NCBI RefSeq assembly: GCF_900114605.1
Contig: NZ_FOTP01000002.1
Location: 372,001 to 436,000 of the forward strand
Reading direction: 5' to 3'
From: Bradyrhizobium sp. NFR13
GTDB lineage: Bacteria > Pseudomonadota > Alphaproteobacteria > Rhizobiales > Xanthobacteraceae
Length of the DNA stretch: 64,000 bases
The first letter of the stretch is position 1, and the number at the start of each line of letters is the position of its first letter. The position numbers and the translations under genes are program-made. The notes below the pieces were generated by a model that saw nothing but the letters and a program-made list of their open reading frames with translations, did not search any database and was not told where the DNA came from. Shown piece by piece: positions 1 through 9,249 of this stretch.

Positions 1-121
1 GGCGGCCGTGACCGATGGTGCCGTCGAGGCGGGTGAATTCCACGGTCTCTTCCACGGTCAATCCGATCAACATCCGGATGCCCTGGTCATTCAACTCATA
101 GCTGTCGTCATCGTCGATCAT
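1..121 (-). CDS. Hypothetical protein, 5' part only (3' end outside window)
   Basis: Reading the minus strand from the ATG at 121 gives an open frame of 40 codons to the window edge, starting MIDDDDSYELNDQG and continuing through a stretch rich in Asp, Glu, Gly and Thr. No stop occurs before the edge. No strong Shine-Dalgarno sequence is visible. I do not recognise a family. It could be a small acidic cytoplasmic protein; the missing C-terminus prevents any functional call. Confidence 0.5.
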   Translation of the reverse strand, partial: MIDDDDSYELNDQGIRMLIGLTVEETVEFTRLDGTIGHGR

Positions 122-400
122 GCCGGCAATTGAGCAGGGCTGTAGGTGCGGTCAATGCAATTACGGGTTTAACCTAACCGATCAACCTTACCGGCAGAAT
201 GTGCGCATGATTGTCGGTAGCTAGTCACGTTACGGCGCGACGATACCGTGCTTTACCGCCAGCTCACTCCGCGTCGCCAGCGCTGCGCGCCGGGGCTATG
301 CTTGCTGTGGGCGCGCAAATTGTCGCCGACGCCACGACGCAATTTTAACAGAATGCATGCTCACATTCAGTGTCGTTCGGTCGATGCAATGGAGCAGGCA

Positions 401-526
401 ATGGCACGCAATTTCGGCGTTCCCCGACAGTTCCGCCCGCGGGCGCAGGCGCCGGTCTGGCCGCTATGGGTGATGGCTTTCGCGGTCGTCACCGTGATCA
501 ATGCAGCGACATTCCTTCCGCACTAG
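401..526 (+). CDS. Small predicted single-span membrane protein (41 aa)
   Basis: A 41-codon frame starting MARNFGVPRQF has a basic N-terminus followed by one hydrophobic span of about 20 residues (WPLWVMAFAVVTVINAATFL). The ATG at 401 is preceded by GGAGCAGGCA, a reasonable ribosome-binding site; an in-frame ATG also lies at 389. The last 29 bases overlap the 3' end of the convergent gene at 498-770. No family is recognised. The basic-then-hydrophobic layout fits an inner-membrane micropeptide, but a chance ORF is possible. Confidence 0.4.
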   Translation: MARNFGVPRQFRPRAQAPVWPLWVMAFAVVTVINAATFLPH

Positions 527-770
527 CGGGAGCAGGTGGCTGCTCACTCGACGCTGCAGCATTCGGCAGGCGCCATGACCCGAGCACATAGAGCTTCATG
601 CTGTTCTGGAAGCGCGACGTGACGGCGGTGAAGATCGCTTGGGGATGTTCGGCCCAGATCGCGATCTGGTAGAGCGTCACGATCAGGTGGCCATCGCGAA
701 ACCTGTACTCTCCCGCACCGGTGATCCCGCCGCAATCCGTCCTTGAAACGTCCATCTCCATCCCCAGCAT
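498..770 (-). CDS. Hypothetical protein (90 aa)
   Basis: The 90-residue product starts MLGMEMDVSRTDCGG and has a mixed, globular-looking composition (for example YRFRDGHLIVTLYQIAIWA), unlike the Arg/Pro/Ala-rich translations typical of antisense frames here. Three in-frame ATGs (770, 761, 755) compete as starts; the last two are preceded by GGGATG/GATGGAG purine runs. The final residues are Ala/Pro/Ser-rich. No signal peptide, membrane span or known domain is recognised. The gene overlaps a convergent micro-ORF. Confidence 0.5.
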   Translation of the reverse strand: MLGMEMDVSRTDCGGITGAGEYRFRDGHLIVTLYQIAIWAEHPQAIFTAVTSRFQNSMKLYVLGSWRLPNAAASSEQPPAPASAEGMSLH

Positions 771-961
771 CCCGCCGCAAGAGTCCCGCCAGGAATCGCG
801 TCAGCGCGCTCCGCTATCAAATCCAAATCATGCGCGATCGTTCAACTAACAAATAGTTGAAACGGACGGGGAGCGAGTTGCGGAAATTAATCTCCGTTAG
901 CGGCGGAGCACAAATTCAAAACAAACAGCGGCGGGGATTTTAAAAATCACCATGTATCGCT

Positions 962-1114
962 GTGCCCAACGAGAATGCCGGGGGCTTTGTGGTGATTGCG
1001 ACCTTGTTGTTGCTGAGTGTCGTTGCCGGTGTCGGCGGCCTGCTGGTGCAGGTCTATCGCTGGCGCCAGGACGTGCTGTACGGCCCGTATATCCGCCGCG
1101 AGTGGCGGGATTGA
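962..1114 (+). CDS. Small predicted membrane protein, GTG start (50 aa)
   Basis: The frame is closed upstream by TAA at 941-943, so the GTG at 962 is the first plausible start. The product has a short polar N-terminus (VPNENAGG), one long hydrophobic segment (FVVIATLLLLSVVAGVGGLLV) and a basic, tyrosine-containing tail (QVYRWRQDVLYGPYIRREWRD). This is a classic one-span layout. No clear ribosome-binding site is seen and no family is recognised. The rlpA gene follows on the same strand after about 245 bases. Confidence 0.45.
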   Translation: MPNENAGGFVVIATLLLLSVVAGVGGLLVQVYRWRQDVLYGPYIRREWRD

Positions 1115-1358
1115 TCGTGCACGGCGCAACTTGAGGGAGAACACCGCGCGCCGCGCGGTGTGTGCAGCGCGAGATGATCACCCGTTGGACGGGTCAAAAG
1201 ACGACATTCTCTGTTTACCATACCGGGGCTCTCCCCATTTCCGCCGCGATCCGGCTGCGATATATTCACCACTTGATGCGGAAGTGGGCCGCATCGGGAT
1301 TTTGGCCGTGGGGATGCCCGAAGATGGGCAGGCGGCCGCTGGAATGGTATTGGGGCGT

Positions 1359-2294
1359 ATGGGGATTCGTGGGTCAAACCGACTCGGCCAGGCTGTTCAG
1401 GCAGCAGCGGCCATCAGCGCCTGTCTGGCGCTGGCCAATTGTTCCTCCTCCACCACCAGCTTCAGCCGCCTCGATCCGAAATATGGCGTCTCGAGCAGTC
1501 CTCGGGTCGTCGGGATGGGCGAGCCGGTTCCCAAGGGCGGCGGCACCTACCGTATCGGCAAGCCCTACACCGTCGCCGGCAAGCTCTATGTGCCGGAAGA
1601 AAACATCAATTACCGCGCTGAAGGCATCGCCTCCTGGTATGGCGACGCGTTCCATGGCCGTCTGACGGCCAATGGCGAAGTGTTCGACATGGCCTCGCTC
1701 ACCGCGGCCCATCCGACGCTGCCGATCCCGAGCTATGCCCGTGTGACCAACGTCTATAACGGCAAGTCGCTGATCGTGCGCGTCAACGATCGTGGCCCGT
1801 ATCACGGCAACCGCCTGATCGACGTCTCGAACAAGGCCGCCGAACTGCTCGAATTCAAGGGTAACGGCACCGCCAAGGTTCGCGTCGAATATGTCGGCCG
1901 TGCGCCGCTGGAAGGGTCGGACGATCGCCAGCTCGTTGCCACGTTGCGCACCGGTGAGCCGGCACCGTCGCCATCGCTGGTGCGTGTCGCCTCGGCGCGC
2001 TCTTTCGTGCCCGACATGCAGGGTGGTCGTGTTGTCTCGCGCGATGTTCCTCTGCCGGAGGGCCGCCCGTATTCGCTCGGCAATACCTCGGCCGATGTGG
2101 CCTCAATCCGTTCGACGTCGGAAATGTCGGCGTCGAGCCGCATGCGCACGGCATCGGCGCCGCGAATGAGCGAGAACCACCGCGCGGTGTCCTATGAGAG
2201 CAACGCCGCATATGCTGCGCCTGCCGAGCCGGATGACGGCACGGTCGATGCGCGCGGCGCTCAGGCGATCCTGTCCGGCCGCGGTCTCTACTAA
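1359..2294 (+). CDS. rlpA: RlpA-like septal ring lipoprotein with DPBB domain
   Basis: RlpA proteins are outer-membrane lipoproteins; in some species they are lytic transglycosylases acting on denuded septal glycan. The chosen ATG gives a lipoprotein signal peptide with lipobox LANC and lipidated Cys28. The double-psi beta-barrel covers about residues 88-185 and shows the family signatures ASWYG (91-95), TANGEVFDM and VRVNDRGPY. Length is 311 aa. The C-terminal third is Ser/Arg/Pro-rich with no recognisable SPOR domain, unlike E. coli RlpA, so septal targeting may differ. The open frame extends far upstream (to 1017), but without a signal peptide, so those starts are rejected. It lies just upstream of a PBP5-type carboxypeptidase, a common cell-wall pairing. 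Confidence 0.88.
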   Translation: MGIRGSNRLGQAVQAAAAISACLALANCSSSTTSFSRLDPKYGVSSSPRVVGMGEPVPKGGGTYRIGKPYTVAGKLYVPEENINYRAEGIASWYGDAFHGRLTANGEVFDMASLTAAHPTLPIPSYARVTNVYNGKSLIVRVNDRGPYHGNRLIDVSNKAAELLEFKGNGTAKVRVEYVGRAPLEGSDDRQLVATLRTGEPAPSPSLVRVASARSFVPDMQGGRVVSRDVPLPEGRPYSLGNTSADVASIRSTSEMSASSRMRTASAPRMSENHRAVSYESNAAYAAPAEPDDGTVDARGAQAILSGRGLY

Positions 2295-2416
2295 GCCGGT
2301 TCGTCGTTCACGACCGACGCCAGACGGGCGCAGCATGGCGCCCTGATCCGCGTTGCACCTTGCCGCGTTGTTTGCCATCGGCGATCCTGTTAAGACCTGA
2401 GCACTCAGGACAGCAC

Positions 2417-3676
2417 ATGGCATTTGGCTCCATCCCCTTGAAACGACCGCAATTCGCCGCGCGGAGCTGGCGAACGCTGCTGGCTGCGCTGGTGGCGTTT
2501 GGCGTTGTCCTCGGCCCAACAGCACAGGCTGCGAACCAGAGCGTGCAGGGTGCCAAGAAGGTCGTCGAGGACGGCGGTTACGACACCGATGCGCCGACCG
2601 CGATCCTGATCGAGGCCGGCTCCGGCAGCGTGCTGTTCGAGAAGAATGCGGATGAGCTCCGCGCGCCCTCCAGCATGATGAAGCTGATGACCGTCGAACT
2701 GGTGTTTGACGCGCTGACCCGCGGCGACATCAAGCTCACGGATGAATATCGCGTCAGCGAGAATTCCTGGCGCAAGGGCGGCGCGCCGGCAGGCGCATCG
2801 ACCATGTTCGCCGCCATCAACAGCCGCGTGCCGGTCGCCGATCTCTTGCGCGGGGCCATCATCCAGAGCGGCAACGACTCTTGCATGATCCTGGCGGAGG
2901 GCATTGCAGGCGGCGAGGCGGCCTTTGCCGAGAAGATGACGGCACGGGCGCGTGCGCTGGGCATGCCGAAATCCACCTTCGCCAATTCCAACGGTTTGCC
3001 GGACCCCGGCAACAAGATGACGGTGCGCGAGCTTGGTCTGCTCGCCCGCCATATCGTTCGCACCTATCCCGAATTCTACAAACTGTTCGGCGAGCGCGAA
3101 TTCACCTGGAACAAGATCCGTCAGCAGAACCGCAATCCGTTGCTGGCGACGCTGGACGGCGCTGACGGTTTCAAGACCGGCTACACCAAGGATGGTGGCT
3201 ACGGCATGGTCGGCTCGGCCATCCGCGACGGCATGCGGCTGATCGTGGTGATCAACGGTCTGGACGATCCGGACGATCGTGCGACCGAGGCGAAGAAGCT
3301 GCTGGAGTGGGGTTTCAAGAATTTCGAGGCCCGCACGCTGTTCGCGGCCGATCAGACCGTCGGCTTCGCCAAGGTGTTTGGCGGCGAGAGCCGCTCGGTC
3401 GCGCTCTCGGCCAAGGAGCCGGTCAAGGTGATGGTGCAGAAGAACGGCACCGACAAGCTGATCGCTCGCGTCGTCTATAAAGGCCCGGTGCGTGCACCCA
3501 TCGAGCCCGGTCAGCCGGTCGGCGTGATCAAGGTCTGGCGCGGCGCCAATATCGCCGTCGAGACGCCGCTCTATACGGCGGCCGCCGTCGGCACGGGATC
3601 GACCATGCGGCGCGCCGTCGACGGCGCCGGTGAGCTGGTGATCGGACTGTTCCGCGCCGGCGCCGAGAAGCTCTGA
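2417..3676 (+). CDS. dacC: D-alanyl-D-alanine carboxypeptidase (PBP5/6 family)
   Basis: The enzyme trims the terminal D-Ala from peptidoglycan pentapeptides in the periplasm. The product (419 aa) starts with a Sec signal peptide ending near AQA38. It has all three penicillin-binding motifs: SMMK (Ser86 nucleophile, Lys89), SGN (151-153) and KTG (253-255). A PBP5-type C-terminal beta domain follows, and the end (LVIGLFRAGAEKL) fits an amphipathic membrane anchor. The ATG at 2417 is preceded by AGGA at about 6 bases; a start at 2360 would add a non-signal extension. The stop is one base before tmk, so the two are probably co-transcribed. Whether it is dacA, dacC or dacD in nomenclature is uncertain. 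Confidence 0.92.
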   Translation: MAFGSIPLKRPQFAARSWRTLLAALVAFGVVLGPTAQAANQSVQGAKKVVEDGGYDTDAPTAILIEAGSGSVLFEKNADELRAPSSMMKLMTVELVFDALTRGDIKLTDEYRVSENSWRKGGAPAGASTMFAAINSRVPVADLLRGAIIQSGNDSCMILAEGIAGGEAAFAEKMTARARALGMPKSTFANSNGLPDPGNKMTVRELGLLARHIVRTYPEFYKLFGEREFTWNKIRQQNRNPLLATLDGADGFKTGYTKDGGYGMVGSAIRDGMRLIVVINGLDDPDDRATEAKKLLEWGFKNFEARTLFAADQTVGFAKVFGGESRSVALSAKEPVKVMVQKNGTDKLIARVVYKGPVRAPIEPGQPVGVIKVWRGANIAVETPLYTAAAVGTGSTMRRAVDGAGELVIGLFRAGAEKL

Positions 3677-3677
3677 C

Positions 3678-4364
3678 ATGACGGACACGCCCACGACACC
3701 GCCGCCGCGCGGTCGCTTCGTCAGTTTCGAGGGCGGTGAGGGCGCCGGCAAATCGACGCAGATCAAGATTCTGGCTGACCGGCTGGAGGCCGAAGGCAAG
3801 CGCGTCATCGTCACCCGCGAGCCCGGCGGTTCGCCCGGTGCCGAGATCATCCGCCATGTGGTGCTGTCGGGCATGGGCAAACTGCTCGGCCCCGAAGCCG
3901 AGACGCTGCTGTTTGCCGCGGCGCGCGACGACCATGTCCATGCGGTGATTGCGCCGGCGCTGGAGCAGGGCATCTGGGTGCTGTGTGATCGCTTCTCGGA
4001 TTCGACGCGCGCCTATCAGGGCCGACTCGGGCATGTCTCGCCGGAACTGCTCAATGCGATGGAGCGCGTCACCATCGGACGGCTCAAACCGGATCTCACC
4101 GTCATTCTCGATATCCCGGTGTCGATCGGCATGCGGCGCGCAGCAGCACGGCGTGGCAATGATGTGCCCGACAGGTTCGAGGCCGAGGGCATCGCCTTTC
4201 ATCAAGGGCTGCGTGACGCGTTCAGGCAGATCGCAGCCGATGAACCGCAACGCTGCGTACTGATCGACGCCAATGCAGATTCAAAGATCGTATCGAACAA
4301 TATCTGGGGCGTGTTGCGCCGACGCCTTCTGACGCCGTCGAACCACGAGGTCACTTCGGCATGA
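3678..4364 (+). CDS. tmk: Thymidylate kinase
   Basis: Thymidylate kinase phosphorylates dTMP to dTDP for DNA synthesis. The 228-aa product has the P-loop GGEGAGKS (19-26), the TMP-binding TREPGGSPGAE stretch, the DRFSDSTRAYQG motif (the DRX and dTMP-site residues) and a LID region with RRGNDVPDRFE. The length is normal for bacterial Tmk, with a short Pro/Thr-rich N-terminal lead. It begins one base after the dac stop and overlaps holB by four bases (ATGA), so translational coupling with the clamp-loader gene is likely. The tmk-holB pairing is widespread in bacteria. Confidence 0.95.
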   Translation: MTDTPTTPPPRGRFVSFEGGEGAGKSTQIKILADRLEAEGKRVIVTREPGGSPGAEIIRHVVLSGMGKLLGPEAETLLFAAARDDHVHAVIAPALEQGIWVLCDRFSDSTRAYQGRLGHVSPELLNAMERVTIGRLKPDLTVILDIPVSIGMRRAAARRGNDVPDRFEAEGIAFHQGLRDAFRQIAADEPQRCVLIDANADSKIVSNNIWGVLRRRLLTPSNHEVTSA

Positions 4365-5407
4365 GCGCAAAGTCGTCCGATCAAACGGTCTCGGTTCCGC
4401 ATCCGCGCGAGACGACCGCGCTGTTCGGTCATCAGGATGCCGAGGCCACGCTGCTCAATGCCTATCGCGGCGGCCGCATTCCGCATGCCTGGCTGATCGG
4501 CGGCCCGCAGGGCATCGGCAAGGCGACTTTGGCCTATCGCATGGCGCGTTTCGTGCTGGCGCATCGCGATCCCGCATCACCGCAAGTGCAATCCGCAACA
4601 TCGCTCGGTCTCGATCCGATGCATCCGATCGTGCGCCAGGTCGCCGCCGAATCCCATGGCGGTTTGTTGACACTGGAACGTTCGCTCAACGACAAGGGCG
4701 TGATGCGCACGGTGATCACCGTGGATGAGACCCGGCAGACCGTGTCGTTCTTCGGCTCGACCGCTGCTATTGACGGCTGGCGCGTCTGCATCGTCGACAC
4801 CGTCGATGAGCTGAACGCCAATGCCGCGAACGCGCTGCTGAAGGTGCTTGAAGAGCCGCCGTTGCGCTCGCTGTTCCTGCTGGTGACACATGCGCAGGCG
4901 CGCGTGTTGCCGACCATCCAGTCGCGCTGTCGCAAGCTGGCGCTGCGTCCGTTGTCCGTCGCCGATGTGACCCGCGCTACGTCGCAGGCCGCCGAGATCG
5001 AAACCGGCGATCCCTTGCTCAAAGAGGTCGCTGAAGCCTCCGAAGGCAGTGTATCGCGCGCTCTGAATCTGCTCGGAGGCGGTGCGCTGAAACTGCACCA
5101 GCGCACCGCCTCGCTCCTGAACACGTTGCCCCATGTCGATCCGCGCGAGCTGCATGCGCTGGGGGATGCGCTGGGGACCAGCGACCGTGTCGCGCTCGGC
5201 GCCTTTGTCGACAGTGTCGACCGCTGGATCGGCGAGCGCATGCGGGCCGATGACGCCAATGCCAACGCCAATCTGCCCCGCCTTGCGCGGCTGGCGGAGG
5301 TATGGGAAAAGATCAACCGAGCCGCGCGCGAGACCGAATCCTACAATCTCGAGCGAAAACCGCTGGTTTTCTCGGTATTTGGACTACTCGCGGAAGCAAC
5401 GCGCTGA
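4361..5407 (+). CDS. holB: DNA polymerase III delta-prime subunit
   Basis: The delta-prime subunit is part of the clamp loader that opens the beta sliding clamp. The product (348 aa) has a RecA-like fold start (LFGHQDAE), a Walker-A-like GGPQGIGKATLA near residue 46, the NALLKVLEEPP helix typical of the gamma/delta-prime family, and the SRC motif (QSRCRK) that supplies the arginine finger in trans. The four-cysteine zinc module of gamma and E. coli delta-prime is not apparent. The start overlaps the tmk stop as ATGA. The gap to metG is 72 bases. Confidence 0.92.
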   Translation: MSAKSSDQTVSVPHPRETTALFGHQDAEATLLNAYRGGRIPHAWLIGGPQGIGKATLAYRMARFVLAHRDPASPQVQSATSLGLDPMHPIVRQVAAESHGGLLTLERSLNDKGVMRTVITVDETRQTVSFFGSTAAIDGWRVCIVDTVDELNANAANALLKVLEEPPLRSLFLLVTHAQARVLPTIQSRCRKLALRPLSVADVTRATSQAAEIETGDPLLKEVAEASEGSVSRALNLLGGGALKLHQRTASLLNTLPHVDPRELHALGDALGTSDRVALGAFVDSVDRWIGERMRADDANANANLPRLARLAEVWEKINRAARETESYNLERKPLVFSVFGLLAEATR

Positions 5408-5479
5408 TCGCTGCGAGACTGGTTTCCGCCGATCCGCGCTCCACCAAGATCGTCTTATTCAAGGTCCGTAAAGTCAGCC

Positions 5480-7045
5480 ATGACATCTGCAACCGATGCA
5501 ACCCGACCGGCGTATTTCCTGACAACGCCGATCTTCTATCCCAACGGCGTGCCGCATATCGGTCATGCCTATACGGTCATGGCGACCGACACGATTGCCC
5601 GCTTCCAGAGGCTCGACGGTTACGACGTTCGTTTCCTGACCGGAACGGATGAGCATGGCCTCAAGATGCAGCAGACCGCCGTCAAGGAAGGCCTGACACC
5701 ACTCGAACTGGCCGACCGGAATTCCGAGCGTTTTCGCGAGATGGATACAGCGCTCAACATTTCCTATGACGACTACATTCGCACCACGGAGCTGCGTCAT
5801 GCGCGCTCCGTTCAGGCGCTGTGGGTCGCGCTGGAGAAGGCCGGCGCCATCTATCTCGACAAATATGCCGGCTGGTATTCGGTTCGCCAGGAAGCCTATT
5901 TCGACGAAGCGGAAACAACGCTCGGCGACGATGGTGTCCGGCGTGAGCCGCTCGGCTCGCCGGTCGAGTGGACCGAGGAGGAAACCTATTTCTTCCGCCT
6001 GTCCGCCTATCAGGACAAGCTGCTTGATCTGTATGCGCGCGTGCCGGACTTCGTCTTGCCGCGCGAGCGCCTCAACGAAGTGACGAGCTTCGTCAAGGGG
6101 GGGCTGCAGGATCTGTCGATTTCGCGGACCACGTTTGACTGGGGCATCAAGGTGCCGGGCGCGCCCGGTCACGTAATGTATGTCTGGATCGACGCGCTCA
6201 CCAACTACATCACGGCAGCTGGTTATCCGGATGTCGATGGCGACGACTTCAAGCGCTACTGGCCTGCCAGCCTGCATGTGATCGGCAAGGACATCGTTCG
6301 CTTCCACGCGGTGTACTGGCCTGCATTCCTGATGGCTGCAGGGATCGAGGTCCCGCATCGCGTCTTCAGTCACGGATTTCTTCTCAACCGCGGTGAGAAG
6401 ATGTCGAAGTCGGTCGGCAACGTGGTCGATCCGATCGGCATGGCCCAGCAATATGGCGTCGATCAGATGCGCTATTTCTTCATGCGCGAAGTCTCGTTCG
6501 GGCAAGACGGCAGCTATAATCACGAAGCCATCGTCAACCGGACCAATGCCGACCTCGCCAACGATCTCGGCAATCTCGCGCAACGTTCGCTGTCGATGAT
6601 CGCCAAGCAATATGGCGGCGTACTGCCCGAGCCTGGCGATTTCAGCGACAACGACAAGGCCATCCTGGCGCAGGCCGATGGCATGCTGGAACTCGCACGC
6701 ACCGCGATGGCAACGCAGCAGATCCATCAGGCGCTGAATGCGATCTGGGCCGTGGTCGCCGAGGCCAACCGCTATTTCGCGGGCGAGGCGCCGTGGGCGC
6801 TCGCCAAGACAGATCCGAAGAAGCAGGCCACGGTGCTCTATGTGACCGCCGAAGTCGTGCGGCAGGTCGCGATTCTGGCGCAGCCGGTGATGCCGGCGTC
6901 ATGTGCGAAGCTGCTCGATGTGCTTGGCATTCCCGAGGGCGAACGCGACTTCGTGGCACTGGCCAACCGCATCAAGGCTGGCACACAACTGCCGACACCG
7001 ACCGGCGTATTCCCGCGCTATGTCGAGCCGGCGGCCGCTAGCTGA
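5480..7045 (+). CDS. metG: Methionine--tRNA ligase
   Basis: This class I aminoacyl-tRNA synthetase charges tRNA-Met. The HIGH motif appears as PHIGHAY (26-29) and the KMSKS loop at Lys307 in [10 protein letters not shown]. At 521 aa it is a short form without the C-terminal EMAP/Trbp111-like dimerisation domain. The insertion after the HIGH domain has no four-cysteine zinc knuckle, matching the MetG2-type enzymes of alphaproteobacteria. The ATG at 5480 is the only start giving the standard [12 protein letters not shown]-terminus. tatD follows closely, so the genes are probably one operon with holB upstream. Confidence 0.95.
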   Translation: MTSATDATRPAYFLTTPIFYPNGVPHIGHAYTVMATDTIARFQRLDGYDVRFLTGTDEHGLKMQQTAVKEGLTPLELADRNSERFREMDTALNISYDDYIRTTELRHARSVQALWVALEKAGAIYLDKYAGWYSVRQEAYFDEAETTLGDDGVRREPLGSPVEWTEEETYFFRLSAYQDKLLDLYARVPDFVLPRERLNEVTSFVKGGLQDLSISRTTFDWGIKVPGAPGHVMYVWIDALTNYITAAGYPDVDGDDFKRYWPASLHVIGKDIVRFHAVYWPAFLMAAGIEVPHRVFSHGFLLNRGEKMSKSVGNVVDPIGMAQQYGVDQMRYFFMREVSFGQDGSYNHEAIVNRTNADLANDLGNLAQRSLSMIAKQYGGVLPEPGDFSDNDKAILAQADGMLELARTAMATQQIHQALNAIWAVVAEANRYFAGEAPWALAKTDPKKQATVLYVTAEVVRQVAILAQPVMPASCAKLLDVLGIPEGERDFVALANRIKAGTQLPTPTGVFPRYVEPAAAS

Positions 7046-7054
7046 GTTGACGTG

Positions 7055-7861
7055 ATGCTGGTCGATAGTCACTGCCATCTGGACTTTCCCGATTTCGCCG
7101 AAGACCTCGACGGCATTGTCGCGCGCGCGGAAGCTGCAGGCGTCGGCAAGCTCGTGACCATCTCGACGCGGGTGCGCCGCCTGCCGGCACTGCTCGCGAT
7201 CGCGGAGCGCTTTCCGAATGTCTATTGCTCGGTCGGTACCCATCCGCACAATGCCGACGAGGAAGACGGCATTTCCGCGGATGAACTAATCGAACTGACG
7301 AAACATCCGAAAGTCATCGCGCTTGGCGAAGCCGGGCTCGATAATTTCTACGAACACGGCTCATCAGGCGCGCAGGAGCGAGGCTTTCGTGCTCATATCG
7401 CCGCAGCCCGCGCGACCGGATTGCCGCTGGTGATCCATACGCGTGAGGCGGACGAGGAGTGCGGCAGCATTCTCGCAGACGAGATGGCGAAGGGCGCGTT
7501 CAAGGCGGTGCTGCATTGCTACACCGGCGGACGGGAGCTGGCGATGAAGGCCATCGACATGGGTCTGTCGATCTCCTTCACCGGGATCATCACCTTCAAG
7601 AAGTCGCAGGAGCTGCGCGATCTCGCGGCTGAGCTTCCCGCCGACCGCATCATGGTCGAAACCGATGCACCGTATCTGGCGCCCGGCAAATGGCGCGGCA
7701 AGCGCAACGAGCCATCCTATGTGGTCGAGACGGCGAAGGTGCTTGCGGAAACGCGAGGCGTGTCGCTCGAAGACCTGTCGCGGCAGACCACAGAGAACTT
7801 CTTCCGTCTGTTCAGCAAGGCATCCGCCGACAGCGCGCCTGGCACCGGCGTGCCGGCATGA
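7055..7861 (+). CDS. tatD: TatD-family metal-dependent hydrolase (DNase)
   Basis: TatD proteins are TIM-barrel metal hydrolases with 3'-5' exonuclease activity on DNA. The product (268 aa) has the metal-binding HCH pair near the N-terminus (His6, His8), ALGEAGLD, VIHTRE, HCYTG and ETDAPYLAPGKWRGKRNEP, all canonical. A GTG directly upstream (7052) is an alternative start; the ATG at 7055 gives the usual MLVDSHCHLDF beginning. The stop overlaps the next gene as ATGA, which couples it to the metallo-hydrolase. The metG-tatD-MBL order is conserved in related genomes as far as I know. Confidence 0.92.
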   Translation: MLVDSHCHLDFPDFAEDLDGIVARAEAAGVGKLVTISTRVRRLPALLAIAERFPNVYCSVGTHPHNADEEDGISADELIELTKHPKVIALGEAGLDNFYEHGSSGAQERGFRAHIAAARATGLPLVIHTREADEECGSILADEMAKGAFKAVLHCYTGGRELAMKAIDMGLSISFTGIITFKKSQELRDLAAELPADRIMVETDAPYLAPGKWRGKRNEPSYVVETAKVLAETRGVSLEDLSRQTTENFFRLFSKASADSAPGTGVPA

Positions 7862-8655
7862 CGCTGGTACTGACCATTCTCGGCTCGGGATCCTCGGCGG
7901 GTGTGCCGCGCCCGGCGCTGGGCTGGGGCGCCTGTGATCCCGCCAATCCGAAAAACCGCCGCCGTCGTTGCTCGATGATGGCGGAGCGGATCGGGCCCGA
8001 GGGCGTCACGCGCGTTGTCATCGACACCTCGCCGGACCTGCGCGAGCAGCTCATCGACGCTGATGTCGATGACATCGATGCGGTCTTCCTGACGCATGAG
8101 CATGCGGACCAGACCCACGGCATGGACGACCTGCGCTCGGTGGTGTTGAAGCGCCGCAAGCGTATCCCGGTCTATATGAACGCCTCGACGGCAAGCGATA
8201 TCATGCTGCGCTTCGGCTACTGCTTTCAGTCGCCTCCCGGCAGCGACTATCCGCCGATCCTCGATCGCCTCAGCATCGAGGCCGGCGAGAGCCGAACCAT
8301 CACCGGGAAGGGGGGCGACCTGACGCTGACGCCGTTCCTGGTCCAGCATGGCAATATCCCGGCGCTGGGCTACCAGATCGGCAATAACGCCTATACGCCC
8401 GATCTCAACGACATCCCGGAAGAGAGCTGGCCGGCGCTCGAAGGTCTCGACCTCTGGATCGTCGACGGGCTGCGCTATACCCAGCATCCCAGCCATTTCA
8501 GCATCAACGATGCGCTACGCTGGCGCGACCGCTTCAAGCCGAAGCGGACGGTGATCACCAACATGACGGCGGATGTCGATTACGAGGCGGTGAAGGCGAT
8601 GCTGCCTGACGGCGTGGTGCCCGGCTATGATGGTATGCGGCTGGAGGTCGGATAG
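7858..8655 (+). CDS. Metallo-beta-lactamase-fold hydrolase, PhnP-like
   Basis: The 265-aa product belongs to the MBL superfamily. The metal-binding motif is HEHADQTHG (His80, His82, Asp84), and later conserved histidines occur in VQHGN and HPSHFS. The early part contains GSGSSAGVPRP and a cysteine-containing basic stretch (RRRCSMM), typical of the PhnP-related group, whose characterised members cleave cyclic phosphate bonds. The exact substrate is unknown. The start overlaps the tatD stop by four bases. The next gene is 133 bases away, so this is the likely end of the housekeeping operon. Confidence 0.85.
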   Translation: MTLVLTILGSGSSAGVPRPALGWGACDPANPKNRRRRCSMMAERIGPEGVTRVVIDTSPDLREQLIDADVDDIDAVFLTHEHADQTHGMDDLRSVVLKRRKRIPVYMNASTASDIMLRFGYCFQSPPGSDYPPILDRLSIEAGESRTITGKGGDLTLTPFLVQHGNIPALGYQIGNNAYTPDLNDIPEESWPALEGLDLWIVDGLRYTQHPSHFSINDALRWRDRFKPKRTVITNMTADVDYEAVKAMLPDGVVPGYDGMRLEVG

Positions 8656-8788
8656 GTGGTCGCTCCCTAACCTGCAGGAAATGGAAGAACAATTTTCTCA
8701 ACGCTAGCGTCAAACTTTACGGAGAGCTGCGGCGAACCAGATTGATTGCTTTTCCTGCTTCACGTGTTCAACAAGGCAGAATAACAGC

Positions 8789-9172
8789 ATGATGGATTTC
8801 GACCCTACCGTATTCGCCGCAGAATGGTGCGCCGCGTGGAACGCGCACGATCTTGACCGTGTTCTTGCGCACTTCCACGACGACGTGATCTTTACTTCCC
8901 CCATCGCTGCGAGCCTCCTGCCTGAAACAGGTGGTGTACTGCGCGGCAAAGCGGCCCTGCGCAGTTATTGGGAGGAGGGCCTTCGTCGCATTCCCGATCT
9001 CTATTTCACCGTTGAGGCTGTATTCGGCGGCGTCGATACGCTCGTGATCCAGTACCGCAACCAGAAGGGCGTCAACGTTTCTGAAGTGCTCGTGTTTGAC
9101 GCGGGTCTGGTGCGTCAAGGACACGGCACTTATCCAACCAGGATCAATAATCCGGCGGGAACCAGCAGCTAA
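8789..9172 (+). CDS. NTF2-like / SnoaL-type small protein
   Basis: The 127-aa product shows the cone-shaped NTF2 fold signature: an N-terminal helix ending WNAHDLDRVLAHFHDDVIFTSP, then LRGKAALRSYWEEGLRRIPD and alternating strands. Members act as small isomerases, hydrolases or ligand binders; no catalytic pair can be assigned. Two tandem ATGs (8789, 8792) can start it, with only a weak AAGG upstream. It sits alone between the housekeeping run and the convergent acyl-CoA ligase. Function is unknown. Confidence 0.75.
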   Translation: MMDFDPTVFAAEWCAAWNAHDLDRVLAHFHDDVIFTSPIAASLLPETGGVLRGKAALRSYWEEGLRRIPDLYFTVEAVFGGVDTLVIQYRNQKGVNVSEVLVFDAGLVRQGHGTYPTRINNPAGTSS

Positions 9173-9249
9173 CGGGATCCGCGGCAATGGCGGCCGTCAT
9201 AGAGTCATCTGAAGGCGGACGTTGGTTATTAGATATGAACGTATAGCCG

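Noticed and set aside
1017..1358. Upstream extension of the rlpA frame.
   Set aside because: It would bury the lipoprotein signal peptide about 114 residues inside the protein and overlaps a better small frame at 962-1114.
2405..3973. Antisense open frame of 522 codons over the carboxypeptidase and tmk.
   Set aside because: Both plus-strand genes have complete catalytic motifs; the antisense product is domain-free and typical of GC-rich shadows.
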